A DNA stretch of 30,405 nucleotides from an uncultured Oscillospiraceae bacterium (GTDB lineage: Bacteria; Bacillota; Clostridia; Oscillospirales; Oscillospiraceae), in contig CAJFPI010000084.1 in the NCBI GenBank assembly GCA_904398675.1, positions 1-30,405 on the forward strand. Direction: 5' to 3'. This document shows, piece after piece, positions 8,347-14,441 of this stretch (within the stretch, counting starts at the first letter, position 1; each line of letters begins with the position of its first letter). Position numbers and translations under genes: made by a program. Below the pieces are notes generated by a model. That model was not told where the DNA came from, made no database searches, and saw nothing but the letters and a program-made list of their open reading frames with translations.

Positions 8347-9546
8347 TTACTGGGTGACGTACACGCCGCCATCAACGACAACCACCATAGGATCCTTGGT
8401 GACCTCGCCGCTGGTGCTCCAGGTCACGCCGGTACCGGTGATGCCGTCAAAGCTGAAGTCGGCAGAGGTAAACACGCCGATCAGCGCATCGCACAGAGCC
8501 TCGTGGTCCATGTCAGCCAGCCCGTCGATCTGCTGCAGGGCCTGGTAGATGGCGTAGATGCAGTCATAGCCGTCGGCGGCAAACTGGTTGGGGGTCTCAC
8601 CGTAGCGGCTCTCATACTCGGCCACGAAGTTGGCAGTGGCCTCCTCGGTGGAGCTGGCGTTGAAGGGGGTCAGGAGCATCAGGCCCTCGGCCAGAGAGGT
8701 GTCAAAGCCCTCGATGCCCAGGATGCCGTCCATGCCGTCGCCGCCGAAGAAGATGGGATCATAGCCCATGGTGCGGGCCTGATTCAAGATCAGAGCGGCG
8801 GGGGTGTAGTAGATGGGCATGAACACCAGCTCTGCGCCGGCGTCACGGCAGGCAGTGAGCTGCACGGTGAAATCGGTGTTGCTGTCATCGGGGAAGGTCT
8901 GCTCGGCCACGATCTCCAGGCCCACCTCCGGGGCATGGGTAATAAAGCCCTGGGCAATGCCGGTGGAGTAGGGGTCGCCGTTGTTGTAGATCACGCCCAC
9001 CTTGGTGGCAAGGCCGTTCTCCGCCACATAGTCGGCAGCGGTGACGCCCTGGCCGGGATCGGTAAAGCACATCTGGAACACGTTGTCCTTACCGGCGGTC
9101 ACGTCGGTGGAGGAGGCGGAGGGGGTCAACTGGAAGTAGCGGTCGGCATTGGTTTCAGCCGCTACAGAGACGCAGGGAGCGGTGGTGGTGCAGCCGTAGA
9201 TCACGTCCACATCCCAGTCCTTCAGCGTGTTGTAAGCGGAAACAGCAGTCTCAGCCACGCCGGTGTCGTCCTCAAAGCGGTACTCCAGCTGGATGTCGCC
9301 GCCCAGGGCATTGATCTCGTCCACGGCGATCTGGGCGCCGTTCTGCGTAGCGATGCCGTACACCGCGGTGTCGCCGGTCAGGGGGCCGATGCCGCCGATC
9401 TTGATCACAATGGCGCCGTCACCGCTGGCGTCTGCGCCGTTGCCGCTGTTGTTGGAACTGCCGTTGTTGGCTGTATTGCCGCTGCTGCAGGCCACCAGGG
9501 CCACCATCATGGCGGCGGCCATCAGCACTGCCAAAAACTTCTTCAT
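8347..9546 (-). CDS. livJ: Branched-chain amino acid ABC transporter substrate-binding lipoprotein
   Basis: Extracellular receptor that captures the amino acid and delivers it to LivHM. The 399-residue product starts MKKFLAVLMAAAMMVALVAC: a Lys-rich start, hydrophobic core and a lipobox whose Cys20 would be lipid-anchored. A Ser/Asn/Gly-rich linker (about 21-45) follows, then a periplasmic-binding-protein type I fold with IKIGGIGPLTGDTAVYG, NGAQIAVDEIN and YGCTTTAPCVS. The start at 9546 is set by the signal peptide and by AAGGAG ten bases upstream; the longer open frame has no such support. It is the first gene of the liv operon. Substrate specificity within the Leu/Ile/Val-binding family cannot be read from sequence. 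Confidence 0.95.
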   Translation of the reverse strand: MKKFLAVLMAAAMMVALVACSSGNTANNGSSNNSGNGADASGDGAIVIKIGGIGPLTGDTAVYGIATQNGAQIAVDEINALGGDIQLEYRFEDDTGVAETAVSAYNTLKDWDVDVIYGCTTTAPCVSVAAETNADRYFQLTPSASSTDVTAGKDNVFQMCFTDPGQGVTAADYVAENGLATKVGVIYNNGDPYSTGIAQGFITHAPEVGLEIVAEQTFPDDSNTDFTVQLTACRDAGAELVFMPIYYTPAALILNQARTMGYDPIFFGGDGMDGILGIEGFDTSLAEGLMLLTPFNASSTEEATANFVAEYESRYGETPNQFAADGYDCIYAIYQALQQIDGLADMDHEALCDALIGVFTSADFSFDGITGTGVTWSTSGEVTKDPMVVVVDGGVYVTQ

Positions 9547-9631
9547 GATGAAAAACTCCTTTTCTTGGTTTGCCGACCGCGCCCGTCTTCCCTCAGGCGC
9601 GGCGGAATTCCGCCTTTTCAGCGTTGGGTAC

Positions 9632-9660
9632 ATGATAAAGCTTCATTACCCGAAAGTCAA
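9632..9660 (-). promoter_or_regulatory. Sigma-A promoter of the liv operon
   Basis: Minus-strand TTGACT (9655-9660) and TATCAT (9632-9637) with a 17-bp spacer; predicted start near 9625, about 80 nt before livJ. The leader contains a perfect 14-bp palindrome GGCGGAATTCCGCC (9601-9614) and a CCGCGCC/GGCGCGG stem. The -10 and following GTACCCA are identical to the asnB promoter. Confidence 0.8.
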
Positions 9661-9774
9661 TGTGCAATCTGTCTACAATTTGTTCACATTTGTCTGCCCG
9701 GATTTATACTCCTTCCACACAAAACGCTCCATTTTATCGCATAAAGAGCCGTCCCCATGGAACACAGGCCCATA

Positions 9775-9789
9775 TTTCACCCCGTGAAA
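9775..9789. repeat. Small inverted repeat in the gap between the response regulator gene and livJ
   Basis: TTTCAC-CCC-GTGAAA, a perfect 6-bp dyad, lies about 115 bp upstream of the livJ -35. It could be an operator or a weak hairpin. The rest of the 9547-9858 gap holds only the liv promoter and leader; no clear terminator follows the regulator gene, so some read-through into livJ is possible. Confidence 0.4.
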
Positions 9790-9858
9790 GCGCCCACCAT
9801 TCCATTACGAATACTAATATTTATCTGAGGATTGCTCATTCTCATTGCCGACGTCTGC

Positions 9859-10563
9859 CTACTCCCCTTCCGCCATGCGGTAGCCCACGCCCATCTCGGT
9901 AAAGATATACTGGGGGTCGGCGGGATTGTCTTCGATTTTCCGGCGGATATTGGCCATGTTCACCCGGAGGATCTGGTTATCGCTTTTGGCCTTGGGTCCC
10001 CACAGCTCCTTGATCATGAAATCATAGGTAAGCACCTTGCCCGCATATTTTCCCAGCAGGGAGACGATACGGTACTCCCCCTGGGTAAGCTTTGCGTTCT
10101 CACCCCGGACAAAGACGCAGTGCTTGTCGTAATCGATCACCAGTTCACCGGTGCGGAACTGGCCGGAGTTTGCGATCATGCTGCTGGGAAGCTGGGTGCG
10201 GGTGTGGCGGATGGCGGTGCGGATGCGGGCCAGCAGCTCCCCGGAGCCGAAGGGCTTTGTGAGGTAGTCATCCGCGCCGGCGTCCAGGGCCTCCACCTTA
10301 TCCCGCTCATGGTTGCGGGCGGAGATGACCACAATCGGGATGTTGCTCCAGCTGCGGACGGTACGGATAATCTCCATGCCGTCCATATCGGGAAGGCCCA
10401 GATCCAGGAGCATCAGATCCGGGCAGTGGGAGGTGATCATGCTCACCGCATCGCTGCCGCTGGCGGCGGTAAGCACGTCATAGTCATTCGCCGTTAAAAT
10501 TGTGGAAATAAAATTCTGGATGCTGTGTTCATCCTCAACAATCAGTATCTTGTCCTTGAACAT
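9859..10563 (-). CDS. KdpE-like response regulator, OmpR family
   Basis: DNA-binding half of a two-component system. The 234-residue product has a receiver domain (ILIVEDEH at 6-13, phosphoacceptor Asp54 in LMLLDLGLPD, conserved Lys in LTKPF near 104) and an OmpR-type winged-helix domain (LTQGEYRIVSLLGKYAGKVLTYDFMIKELWG and VNMANIRRKIE). The overall pattern is closest to KdpE. Of two adjacent ATGs, the second (10563) is preferred because it lies 6 bp from AGGAGG. The gene overlaps the end of the kinase gene by 29 bp, so the two are translationally coupled. No kdpFABC lies in the window, so the target is unknown; potassium control is only a family-based guess. Confidence 0.88.
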   Translation of the reverse strand: MFKDKILIVEDEHSIQNFISTILTANDYDVLTAASGSDAVSMITSHCPDLMLLDLGLPDMDGMEIIRTVRSWSNIPIVVISARNHERDKVEALDAGADDYLTKPFGSGELLARIRTAIRHTRTQLPSSMIANSGQFRTGELVIDYDKHCVFVRGENAKLTQGEYRIVSLLGKYAGKVLTYDFMIKELWGPKAKSDNQILRVNMANIRRKIEDNPADPQYIFTEMGVGYRMAEGE

Positions 10564-11632
10564 CATATTCCTCCTGCTGCAGCGGCAGCGTCACAGTAAA
10601 CTCCGCCCCCTGCTCCGTATTTCGCACAGCCATCGTCCCGCCGTGGGCGGCGACAATGGAGCGGCATACGGAAAGGCCGATTCCCATATTGCGCTTTGCA
10701 TCCGTCCGCTCCTGCCGGATCTGGGAAAAGGAATCCTCTAAAATCCGGTCGATGATCCTCGGATCCACGCCGCCGCCGTCATCCGCCACCAAAATATCCA
10801 CCTGGCCGGAGCGCTGTGCAAACGAAATGGTGATGCTGGTGGTGTTTTTTCCGTGAATTACGGCATTCTCCATCAAATTGATGAGCACCTGCTCCATCAG
10901 CGTGGCGTCCATCAGCACCACTGCGAACTGCTCCGGCGGGCGCACGGCGATCCGCACGGCGGGATAGCGGCGGCGAAACTTCTGCACCGCCCCGCCCACC
11001 ACCTCCTCCACCACCTCCGGCTGCCGGCTCAGGAGGGTGCTCTCATTGCTCATGCGGGTAATGGACAGCAGGTTCTCCACCATGTTGATCAGCCACCTGC
11101 ACTCCTCCTGCACATGGGTGAGAAGCTCTGTCCGGGCCTCCGGCCCAATGCGGTCGCCATTTTCCAGCAGTGCCGAGGTGGCGCCCAGAATCGAGGTCAG
11201 CGGGGTGCGGATGTCGTGGGAGACCGCCCGGAGCAGGTTGGCCCGCAGCATCTCCTTCTCCGACTCCCGGCGCATGCGCTCGTGGTCCTTGGCCTGGGTG
11301 GTGAGGGTGCTGGTAAGGATGGACACAGCCAGCATCACCACAAAGGTCAGCGGGTAGCCGGAAATCGTAAAATTAAAGGCATTATAGGGGTAGGTAAAGG
11401 TATAGTTGGTGGCCACCACACCGAAAAAGGAGGCCAGAATCCCATAGAGATAACCGCTGGTGGAACGGGCCACACACATCACCGCCAGGACAAATACCAT
11501 GGAGGCGTAGCTCCCGCTGGCATCCAGCCGATGGAGCAGCACACAGATCCCCACTGCCGCCGCCAGAATCAGCACCGTCTCCCCTGTATCCTTCCACGAA
11601 ACAGGGAAATAAGTCCGAATCCTCCGGCCCAT
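10535..11632 (-). CDS. Short KdpD-like sensor histidine kinase (DUF4118 type)
   Basis: Membrane sensor kinase for the regulator encoded next. The 365-residue product has four membrane segments at about 20-110 with the KdpD-like pattern (GYLYGILASFFGVVATNYTF), an H-box with His139 (RAVSHDIRTPLTS), an N-box ENAVIHG (255-261), and G-boxes DDGGGVD (284-290) and MGIGLSVC (316-323). Classical KdpD is about 900 residues and carries an N-terminal KdpD plus USP sensor region, which is absent. The start at 11632 is supported by GAGGAGG; the frame upstream of it crosses the promoter. Its downstream target and signal are not evident from neighbours. Confidence 0.88.
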   Translation of the reverse strand: MGRRIRTYFPVSWKDTGETVLILAAAVGICVLLHRLDASGSYASMVFVLAVMCVARSTSGYLYGILASFFGVVATNYTFTYPYNAFNFTISGYPLTFVVMLAVSILTSTLTTQAKDHERMRRESEKEMLRANLLRAVSHDIRTPLTSILGATSALLENGDRIGPEARTELLTHVQEECRWLINMVENLLSITRMSNESTLLSRQPEVVEEVVGGAVQKFRRRYPAVRIAVRPPEQFAVVLMDATLMEQVLINLMENAVIHGKNTTSITISFAQRSGQVDILVADDGGGVDPRIIDRILEDSFSQIRQERTDAKRNMGIGLSVCRSIVAAHGGTMAVRNTEQGAEFTVTLPLQQEEYDVQGQDTDC

Positions 11633-11675
11633 GGAAACCGCCTCCTCGCCAGCATAAAAATCTGTTCCTCTCCCT

Positions 11676-11704
11676 ATCATAACGGATGGACGGCAAACCG
11701 TAAA
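11676..11704 (-). promoter_or_regulatory. Probable promoter of the two-component operon
   Basis: Minus-strand TTTACG (11699-11704) and TATGAT (11676-11681) with 17 bp between them, 44 bp before the kinase ATG. Confidence 0.6.
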
Positions 11705-11738
11705 CCCCTTCTTTTTCAAAAAAAACTCTGAAAATAAG

Positions 11739-11763
11739 AAAAAGGAGTGCCGCGGCACTCCTT
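11739..11763 (-). terminator. Intrinsic terminator after the oadG-like gene
   Basis: A perfect palindrome GGAGTGCCGCGGCACTCC (11744-11761) followed on the minus strand by TTTTTCTTATTTTC, 15 bp after the stop codon. Confidence 0.88.
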
Positions 11764-11777
11764 CTTATCGTCAGTTC

Positions 11778-12050
11778 TCAGCTGATCCTGCGGAACGACA
11801 AAATCCGGATGGCGGACACGTCGGTCCCCAGCTCCTCGGCCAGCGCTGCCGACACCGCCGCGATCAGCTCGCCTCGGTTGGGCTCCGCAGCCGCCTGCGC
11901 AATGACCTGCTCCTGCTCAGCCGCCTTGGGCTCGTCGCCTCTGCCCCGCAGAATGAGGCCCATAATCCAAATCAGGACAATCAGGCAGATCAGGCCGACA
12001 AATGTGACCCCCATCCCCATCAGGCAGACAAACAGGTTGGATACTTCCAT
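11778..12050 (-). CDS. OadG-family small membrane protein
   Basis: The 90-residue product has one N-terminal membrane segment (about residues 5-32), then a Arg-Gly-Arg step, a charged Ala/Glu-rich linker and a C-terminal helix LIAAVSAALAEELGTDVSAIRILSFRRI. This order is that of the gamma subunit of sodium-pumping decarboxylases (OadG, PF04277), which anchors the complex and helps bind zinc. The start at 12050 is set by GGAGGAAACGTT before the ATG. It is a one-gene transcript: promoter at 12090-12117, terminator at 11739-11763. No carboxyltransferase, biotin carrier or beta subunit gene is in the window, so the partner must be encoded elsewhere or the protein has another role. Confidence 0.72.
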   Translation of the reverse strand: MEVSNLFVCLMGMGVTFVGLICLIVLIWIMGLILRGRGDEPKAAEQEQVIAQAAAEPNRGELIAAVSAALAEELGTDVSAIRILSFRRIS

Positions 12051-12089
12051 AACGTTTCCTCCTCCATGAGACAAATTTTCACTGCATTT

Positions 12090-12117
12090 ATTTTAGTCAT
12101 GTGGCAAAAAAATGCAA
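12090..12117 (-). promoter_or_regulatory. Probable promoter of the oadG-like gene
   Basis: Minus-strand TTGCAT (12112-12117) and TAAAAT (12090-12095), 16-bp spacer, 40 bp before the ATG. Confidence 0.55.
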
Positions 12118-12144
12118 GCGCTGATTCCCGCTCCGCCCGCCGTC

Positions 12145-12171
12145 TTAACGCATTTTCACAAATTCTTAACG
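12145..12171 (+). repeat. Three spaced TTAACG/TTCACA hexamers between the oadG-like gene and moaC
   Basis: TTAACG (12145-12150), TTCACA (12155-12160) and TTAACG (12166-12171) recur at 10- and 11-bp steps, one helical turn, ending 23 bp before the moaC -35. This is the pattern of direct repeats bound by OmpR/PhoP-type regulators. The binding protein is not known. Confidence 0.45.
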
Positions 12172-12194
12172 GAATATTTATATCCCTTTTCCTC

Positions 12195-12223
12195 TTGTCA
12201 AACCTGATTGAAACCGGTACAAT
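12195..12223 (+). promoter_or_regulatory. Sigma-A promoter of the moaC operon
   Basis: TTGTCA (12195-12200) and TACAAT (12218-12223) with a 17-bp spacer; predicted start near 12230, leaving a leader of about 50 nt. Confidence 0.8.
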
Positions 12224-12247
12224 AGAAAAACAAAGAACGACAGAAAC

Positions 12248-12267
12248 GCCGGGCAGATCTGCCCGGC
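12248..12267 (+). repeat. Perfect 20-bp palindrome in the moaC leader
   Basis: GCCGGGCAGA followed by TCTGCCCGGC ends one base before the GGAGG ribosome binding site (12269-12273). In RNA it would be a 10-bp stem without a proper loop (about 8 bp realistically), close enough to hinder ribosome loading; as DNA it could be an operator. The leader is too short for a full Moco riboswitch. Confidence 0.6.
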
Positions 12268-12278
12268 CGGAGGCAGAC

Positions 12279-12761
12279 ATGAACGATTTTACCCATTTCA
12301 ACAGCGACGGACGGGCCAGAATGGTGGATGTGTCGGAAAAATCCGTCACCTTTCGCACTGCCGTGGCCAGCGGGCGGGTGCTGGTAAATCCGGAAACCTT
12401 CCGCCTGATCCGGAGCGGCGGGATGAAGAAGGGGGATGTGCTGGGCTGTGCGCAGATCGCCGGCATCATGGGCGCCAAGCGCACATCGGAGCTGATCCCC
12501 ATGTGCCACCCGGTCCCCCTCACCGGGGTGGACATCCACTTTACCATGGACGAGGAGACGTCCAGCATCGAGATCACCGCCACGGCCAAGTGCAGCGGCG
12601 TAACCGGCGTGGAGATGGAGGCGCTGACAGCGGTCTCCACCGCGGCGCTGACCATCTACGATATGTGCAAGGCTGTGCAGCGGGACATTGTCATTGACCG
12701 CATCCGCCTGGAACAGAAGTCCGGCGGAAAGAGCGGAGATTTTCATCGGAAGGAGGCATAA
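12279..12761 (+). CDS. moaC: Cyclic pyranopterin monophosphate synthase MoaC
   Basis: With MoaA, MoaC turns GTP into cyclic pyranopterin monophosphate, the first intermediate of molybdenum cofactor. The 160-residue product has the usual length and aligns residue for residue with the well-known enzyme: Lys51, MCHPVPLTG at 75-83, GVEMEALTA at 110-118, and the catalytic pair Asp128 and Lys131 in YDMCKA. The frame is open upstream, but the start at 12279 follows CCGGAGG directly and gives the family-length protein. It is the first gene of a three-gene operon; moaA is not in the window. Confidence 0.97.
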   Translation: MNDFTHFNSDGRARMVDVSEKSVTFRTAVASGRVLVNPETFRLIRSGGMKKGDVLGCAQIAGIMGAKRTSELIPMCHPVPLTGVDIHFTMDEETSSIEITATAKCSGVTGVEMEALTAVSTAALTIYDMCKAVQRDIVIDRIRLEQKSGGKSGDFHRKEA

Positions 12762-12766
12762 CTGCC

Positions 12767-13279
12767 ATGGAATATACGGCGGCAGTATTGACCATCAGCG
12801 ACAAAGGCTCCCAGGGCCTGCGGGAGGACCGCAGCGGCCCCGCCATCGCCGAAATGCTGGAGAAGGACGGCTGGACCGTGACGGCCCGGGCCATGGTGCC
12901 CGACGACTATGAGGCCATCCGCAGCCAGCTGATTGCCTGGTGTGACGGCGGGCAGGCGTGCCTGGTTGTCACCACCGGCGGCACCGGCTTTTCCAAGCGG
13001 GACATCACCCCGGAGGCCACCCTCTCTGTTGTAGAGCGGGCAGCGCCCGGCATCCCGGAGGCCATGCGGGCCGAGAGCATGCGCATCACCCCCCGGGGGA
13101 TGCTGAGCCGGGAGGCCGCCGGCATTCGGGGCGACACCTTGATCGTCAATCTGCCCGGCAGCGAAAAAGCGGTGCGGGAGTGCCTCGGCGCGGTGCTGCC
13201 GGGGCTGAAACATGGCGTGGAGATGCTGCGGGACGTAGGCAGCGAACATAATGAAGGGGGGCATCATCACCATGGCTAA
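12767..13279 (+). CDS. MogA/MoaB-family molybdopterin adenylyltransferase
   Basis: Proteins of this family adenylate molybdopterin before metal insertion. The 170-residue product has the fold's signatures: LTISDKGSQG near 8-17, TTGGTGFSKRDITPEAT near 68-84 (pterin-binding TGGTG loop) and LPGSEKAVREC near 127-137. AAGGAGG lies about 10 bp before the ATG, and the gene follows moaC by 5 bp. The tail ends GGHHHHG, a natural histidine cluster that could bind metal. MogA and MoaB cannot be told apart with certainty from sequence alone. Confidence 0.92.
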   Translation: MEYTAAVLTISDKGSQGLREDRSGPAIAEMLEKDGWTVTARAMVPDDYEAIRSQLIAWCDGGQACLVVTTGGTGFSKRDITPEATLSVVERAAPGIPEAMRAESMRITPRGMLSREAAGIRGDTLIVNLPGSEKAVRECLGAVLPGLKHGVEMLRDVGSEHNEGGHHHHG

Positions 13280-13703
13280 GATTCTTGCTGTCTGCATCAG
13301 CGAGCACAAGGGGATCCAAAAGCATCCGGTGGAGGAGGCACAGCTGCAGCCGGACCACGGCATCGTGGGGGACGCCCACGCGGGCAACTGGCACCGTCAG
13401 GTGAGCCTTTTGGGGATTGAAAGCGTTCAAAAGGTGCAGGAGCACATCTCCTTCCAGCTGAAACCCGGGGATTTTGCGGAAAACATCCTGACAGAGGGGA
13501 TCTGCCTCTATCAGCTGCCTGTAGGAACAAAGCTGAAGATCGGGCCTGTTCTGGCGGAGGTAACCCAGATCGGCAAGGAGTGCCACAACGACTGCGCCAT
13601 CCGCAAAGCGGCGGGAGACTGCGTCATGCCCCGGGAGGGCATCTTCGTCAAGATCCTGGAGGGCGGCACGGTCCGCCCCGGCGACGAGCTGACCGTGGTG
13701 TAA
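13272..13703 (+). CDS. MOSC-domain protein
   Basis: MOSC domains occur at the C-terminus of molybdenum cofactor sulfurases and in small stand-alone proteins thought to handle activated sulfur or molybdopterin. The 143-residue product is almost all MOSC domain: HGIVGDAHAGNWHRQVSLL near 29-47, FAENILTEGI near 68-77, and a Cys-rich stretch GKECHNDCAIRKAAGDCVMPREGIF near 101-125 with the conserved third Cys before MPREG. The start at 13272 follows AAGGGGGG and overlaps the preceding gene by 8 bp; an ATG at 13251 is the alternative. Operon position next to moaC and the MogA-like gene supports a molybdenum cofactor role. The exact reaction is unknown. Confidence 0.88.
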   Translation: MAKILAVCISEHKGIQKHPVEEAQLQPDHGIVGDAHAGNWHRQVSLLGIESVQKVQEHISFQLKPGDFAENILTEGICLYQLPVGTKLKIGPVLAEVTQIGKECHNDCAIRKAAGDCVMPREGIFVKILEGGTVRPGDELTVV

Positions 13704-13725
13704 ACACCATATAGAATAGAAAAAG

Positions 13726-13764
13726 AAAGCAGCCGCCCGGCTCAAGCCGGGCGGCTGCTTTTTG
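13726..13764. terminator. Bidirectional terminator between the Moco operon and ridA
   Basis: A 14-bp stem AGCAGCCGCCCGGC with loop TCAA and perfect complement, followed by TTTTTG on the plus strand and by TTTCTTTTTC on the minus strand. It serves the two convergent transcripts. Confidence 0.93.
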
Positions 13765-13807
13765 TCTCGGGGACCTGCCGTTGTCCTGACGGCACGTTTC
13801 CGCTTGC

Positions 13808-14191
13808 TTATTTAACCGCGATGGCCTCGATCTCCACCAGAGCGTCCTTGGGCAGGCGGGCCACCTCAACGGCGCTGCGGGCCGGGGGATTGGCGGAGAA
13901 ATAGGTGGCGTAGACCTCGTTCATGGCGCCGAAGTCGTTCATGTCCTTGAGGAACACGGTGGTCTTGATCACGTCCTCCAGGCTCAGGCCGTCGGCAGCC
14001 AGAACGGCCTTCACATTCTCCAGAGACTGGCGGGTCTGGCCGGCGATGCCGCCCTCGGCGAAGGCGCCGGTGGCAGGATCAATGGGCAGCTGGCCGGAGG
14101 TGATGACGATGCTCCTCAGATTGGCGGACACGCCCTGGCTGTAGGGGCCAATGGCGGCGGGCGCTTTATCGGTAGAAAGAATGTTCTTCAT
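13808..14191 (-). CDS. ridA: RidA-family enamine/imine deaminase
   Basis: Hydrolyses reactive 2-aminoacrylate and related enamines released by PLP enzymes to keto acids plus ammonia, protecting the cell. The 127-residue product has the family length and motifs: APAAIGPYSQGV near 8-19, TSGQLPIDPATG near 29-40, NVKAVLAADG and the C-terminal ARSAVEVARLPKDALVEIEAIAV with the substrate-binding Arg and the conserved Glu. The ATG at 14191 follows GGAGGAAATTCCC; the longer open frame covers the promoter. It is a single-gene transcript. RidA often accompanies threonine or isoleucine genes, which are not seen here. Confidence 0.95.
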   Translation of the reverse strand: MKNILSTDKAPAAIGPYSQGVSANLRSIVITSGQLPIDPATGAFAEGGIAGQTRQSLENVKAVLAADGLSLEDVIKTTVFLKDMNDFGAMNEVYATYFSANPPARSAVEVARLPKDALVEIEAIAVK

Positions 14192-14224
14192 GGGAATTTC
14201 CTCCATTTTGATGATGATAGCCCT

Positions 14225-14252
14225 ATTGTAGCAGATTCCATCCAATTGTCAA
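14225..14252 (-). promoter_or_regulatory. Sigma-A promoter of ridA
   Basis: Minus-strand TTGACA (14247-14252) and TACAAT (14225-14230) with a 16-bp spacer, 34 bp before the ATG. Confidence 0.8.
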
Positions 14253-14296
14253 TGCGAGGGCGGGATTTCTTTTTGGCGCTTCTCCGCCGAATTGTC

Positions 14297-14333
14297 TTGA
14301 CTTTCTTTTGTTACTACGCTATCATATTAGCGT
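14297..14333 (+). promoter_or_regulatory. his operon promoter P1 with a dyad over the -10
   Basis: TTGACT (14297-14302) and TATCAT (14320-14325) with a 17-bp spacer. The inverted repeat ACGCTA-TCATAT-TAGCGT (14316-14333) covers the -10 and the start site, the placement of a repressor operator. No T-box or His-rich leader peptide was found upstream of hisZ, so control by a DNA-binding repressor is a reasonable inference. Confidence 0.72.
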
Positions 14334-14350
14334 GTTAAAGTAAATGCGTA

Positions 14351-14379
14351 TTGCAAAAACAAAAAATTCGCGGTATGAT
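14351..14379 (+). promoter_or_regulatory. his operon promoter P2
   Basis: TTGCAA (14351-14356) and TATGAT (14374-14379) with a 17-bp spacer. A GCCGCC-TACA-GGCGGC stem-loop (14390-14405) lies between it and the hisZ ribosome binding site. Confidence 0.55.
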
Positions 14380-14441
14380 GTCACTAATCGCCGCCTACAG
14401 GCGGCCATCCCAGTGCCGCAGCGCAATGGAGGGCGCAGAAC

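Noticed and set aside
6147..8357. A 736-codon open frame on the plus strand opposite livM and livH
   Set aside because: It is rich in His, Gln, Asp and Arg, has no ribosome binding site or family pattern, and lies exactly opposite two clear permease genes. Long antisense frames are expected in GC-rich DNA.
14334..14441. Histidine T-box or attenuator peptide before hisZ
   Set aside because: No AGGTGGNACCGCG motif, no run of His codons and no terminator before hisZ.
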